A DNA stretch of 10,461 bases. It comes from Irineochytrium annulatum. Taxonomy: Eukaryota > Chytridiomycota > Chytridiomycetes > Chytridiales > Chytridiaceae. The translations under genes were made by a program, and so were the position numbers. Under the pieces are notes generated by a model. It was not told where the DNA came from. It did not search any database and saw only the letters and a list, made by a program, of their open reading frames with translations. The stretch lies in contig JADGJL010001079.1 of the NCBI GenBank assembly GCA_027600665.1, positions 1 to 10,461 on the forward strand. Reading direction: 5' to 3'. Shown in pieces: positions 8,328 through 10,461 of this stretch (its first letter is position 1; every line of letters starts with the position of its first letter).

Positions 8328-10461
8328 ATGGTTGAGATCACTGCTGATGAGGGTTCGATCGGTGACGCCGACGACGTCCTGGTCAGCATCGACGCGGCGA
8401 GCCGACCGATCAAGAGCGTTACGCTTTTCCAATCCAACAACGCTGAGGTGACGCGGACGTTCGCCGACATCGCGCTCGAGCCCGGCCGGAACCGCATCGA
8501 GATCAAGGGCCTGCCTTCCACCATTGAGGAGGACAGCATCCGCGTGCAGGGGAAGGGACGGAAGGGAAACTCGGTCCTGATCAGCGACGTGGTCTACCAC
8601 CCGCCAAAGACCACCGGCCACCCGGAGGTTTCCAAGACATTAACAGATGTGAGTGTAATTGCTTTGATCCTTACGAGCTGTATTCTGATCGTAGTTCTTA
8701 CAGCTGGAGGCCGAACTTTTCCTGCTGACAAACGAACGCACTCTCCGCGAGCGTCAGGCAAAGTACCTCTGTAGCTACGGCGATAGCCTAAACGGCGAAA
8801 CAAGCGACATCGCATCCCTCACGACCTACCTCGACACCCTCCTCTCCATCGGCAACACCGTCATCAAAGCCGTCTCGGACCTCGACGCCCGCATCGACGC
8901 CCTCCAGCGCCGCATAGTTACCGAGCGCGAGAAGCCCCAGGTCGACGCCCGCCGCCGCCGCGGCGTCATCATCTCCGTCGTGCTGACTGCTCAAACAAAC
9001 GCCGATGCCGAAATTACCCTGACGTACTGCTGCCGCTCCAATGCAGGCGCAGGCGCCGCGTCCGTCCGCCCCTGGAGCCCGATGTACGACCTCCGCGTCT
9101 CGACCGACGCCAGCGGCAACCCGGCGGGCAAGGTGCAGCTGCACCTGCGCGCGTCCATTTCGCAGGACACGGGCGAGGACTGGCGCGGCGTCGCGCTGAC
9201 GCTCTCGACCATCTCGTGGGGCGGCGGGTTGTTCGGGGGCCTTGGATCGACCGTGCCGCCGCACAGGGTCGTCAAGGTCGTGCCGGCGAGGCACCCGCCG
9301 GCGGCGCCACAGGCGAAGCAGTTGCAGCAACAGCAGGTGCAGAGCCTGTTCCGAGCGCAGCCAACCTTGTTCGGCAACCAGCAGGCGCAGAACGTGTTCG
9401 GCAACACGCAAGCGCCAAGCACAGGATTCGGGAGTACGGGTGGGTTCGGAACCACCGCTGGGACCGCCAGTGCGTTTGGAGGCACCAGTGGGGCCGGCGG
9501 GGCATTTGGAAGCGCTCCCGGTGCCGCCACGTTCGGGGCCCCGACCAGCGGTCCTTTCGGTGCCGCGCCTGCCGGAGCCGGTGGAGCGTTTGGGAGCACG
9601 TCCGCGTTTGGGGCTACTGGCGGCACTGGTGGCGGTCTGTTTGGGACCGCATCTGGCGCCGGCGGAGGATTTGGAAGCACGTCCGCGTTTAGGACATCTG
9701 GCGCGCAAGCACCTGGGCAGGAATCGTGGGAAGTTCTTGGCGACGGTGAAGACCCCAACGCCCCACCCGCCGCCGCAGAATCGTCCACAACCGAAGAGCC
9801 CGCCGAGTTTGAGCTCTCGTCCACCGTGATCTCCGACAGCGCCGTTGCGCACGCCTTCCAGATTGAGGGCGCGTCCACGATCCCGTCGGGCGGGTCCACG
9901 CACAACGTCAGCATATGCACCATCACGTGCGACGCCGAGGTCTCTTGGATCGCTCGCCCGGGGGCGTATAGGTCGGGGTCGGCGTACATGATGTGCAGGG
10001 TTTTGAACGGGAGCGACCATCACTTGTATCCCGGGAGTATCGCGATGTTTTTGGATGATAGCTATGTAGCCAAGAGCTCGATTCCGGTATGTGAAACCCT
10101 GGTGCTCTTTTCATCATTGACTGATTTGATCAAAAAATGCAGCACGTGAATCCGGGCGAGCGCTTCACAAGCTCCCTCGGCGTCGACCGCCACGTCCGCG
10201 TGACCCAATTCGAGACGACCAAGACGCTCCCCGCCCCGGAGTCTCGCTATGCTGCCCGCACGACGGCAACATCCCACTCCCGCGTGATCCGCATCCGGAA
10301 CGATCGTCGCGTGCCCATCTCGCGCCTGGTCGTCGCGTCCGCTTTACCCGTTTGCGAGGACAAGGCCATTTCGATCGAGCTGAGGGAGCCTAAGGCGCTG
10401 CTGGACGTGAAGGGTGCCGAGGGCGAGGCGGATGTAAAGGAGGGGGTCAAAGTTAGATGGG
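8328..10461 (+). CDS. DUF4140/DUF4139 (mucoidy-inhibitor-A-like) protein with FG-repeat insertion, C-terminus cut by the window edge
   Basis: Exons 8328-8648, 8704-10086 and 10143-10461 join in phase 0 through introns of 55 and 56 bases (donors GTGAGT and GTATGT), giving 674 visible residues. Residues about 24-107 match the N-terminal DUF4140 domain (PIKSVTLFQSNNAEVTRTF, then GLPSTIEEDSIRVQG and ISDVVYHPP). Residues about 108-215 are probably helical or coiled coil (LEAELFLLTNERTLRERQ, then LDARIDALQRRI). DUF4139 follows: WSPMYDLRVSTD, ISQDTGEDWRGVALTLST, then, after a disordered insertion at about 310-440, IPSGGSTHNVSI, FLDDSYVAKSSI and NPGERFTSSLGVD. The family is found in bacteria and eukaryotes and its biochemical role is poorly known. 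The insertion carries 12 FG dipeptides in a Gly/Ala/Ser/Thr-rich setting, like nucleoporin FG segments. The start at 8328 fits the family N-terminus; the in-frame ATG at 8220 would add 36 residues without family similarity. Confidence 0.9.
9341..9690 (+). repeat. FG-repeat coding segment with near-identical 21-base units
   Basis: This low-complexity segment lies inside the DUF4139 gene and encodes 12 FG dipeptides (LFG, VFG, GFG, AFG, TFG and PFG contexts) spaced by Gly, Ala, Ser and Thr. Two 21-base units encoding FGSTSAF, at 9589-9609 and 9670-9690, differ at one base. The second is followed by Arg instead of Gly, so the last FG is lost. Confidence 0.8.

Noticed and set aside
8788..10023. 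411- and 332-codon minus-strand open frames over the DUF4139 gene
   Set aside because: The plus strand encodes clear DUF4139 motifs; the antisense products are Arg/Gly/Pro-rich composition artefacts.

Overview
The window looks like nuclear DNA from a filamentous fungus, most likely a basidiomycete. The genes are GC-rich and interrupted by short introns, mostly 55 to 85 bases. Donors are mostly GTAAGT, GTATGT or GTGAGT-like, with several CTGAC/CTGAT-type branch sites. No bacterial operon structure, Shine-Dalgarno spacing, tRNA, rRNA, CRISPR array or recognisable transposon was seen.

Layout, left to right. Bases 1-434 (minus) hold the N-terminal part of a TPR protein with carboxylate-clamp features, cut by the window edge. 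A divergent intergenic region of about 1 kb follows. Bases 1444-3090 (plus) encode a complete three-exon Baeyer-Villiger-type flavin monooxygenase of 499 residues. A convergent intergenic stretch leads to a minus-strand model at 3585-4292, an unrecognised Ser/Arg-rich protein whose final exon looks coding. Bases 4293-5192 carry several strong minus-strand splice signals that I could not turn into one convincing protein, plus the 5' flank of the next gene.

Bases 5193-6784 (plus) encode a predicted single-pass membrane protein: signal peptide, cupredoxin-like ectodomain, Ser/Thr/Pro-rich stalk, one transmembrane helix, and a cytosolic tail ending in a SAM domain. Shortly downstream (7186-7922) lies a decayed relative. 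It keeps a SAM domain with an intron at the same codon and phase, but has an in-frame stop and two compensating frameshifts, and no ectodomain or membrane helix is visible. Bases 8328 to the right edge encode a DUF4140/DUF4139 (mucoidy-inhibitor-A-like) protein with a coiled-coil segment and an unusual FG-repeat insertion.

The genes do not form an obvious pathway; this reads as ordinary fungal gene order. The most interesting parts are the cupredoxin-like/SAM surface protein with its neighbouring pseudogene, and the FG-rich insertion in the DUF4139 protein.
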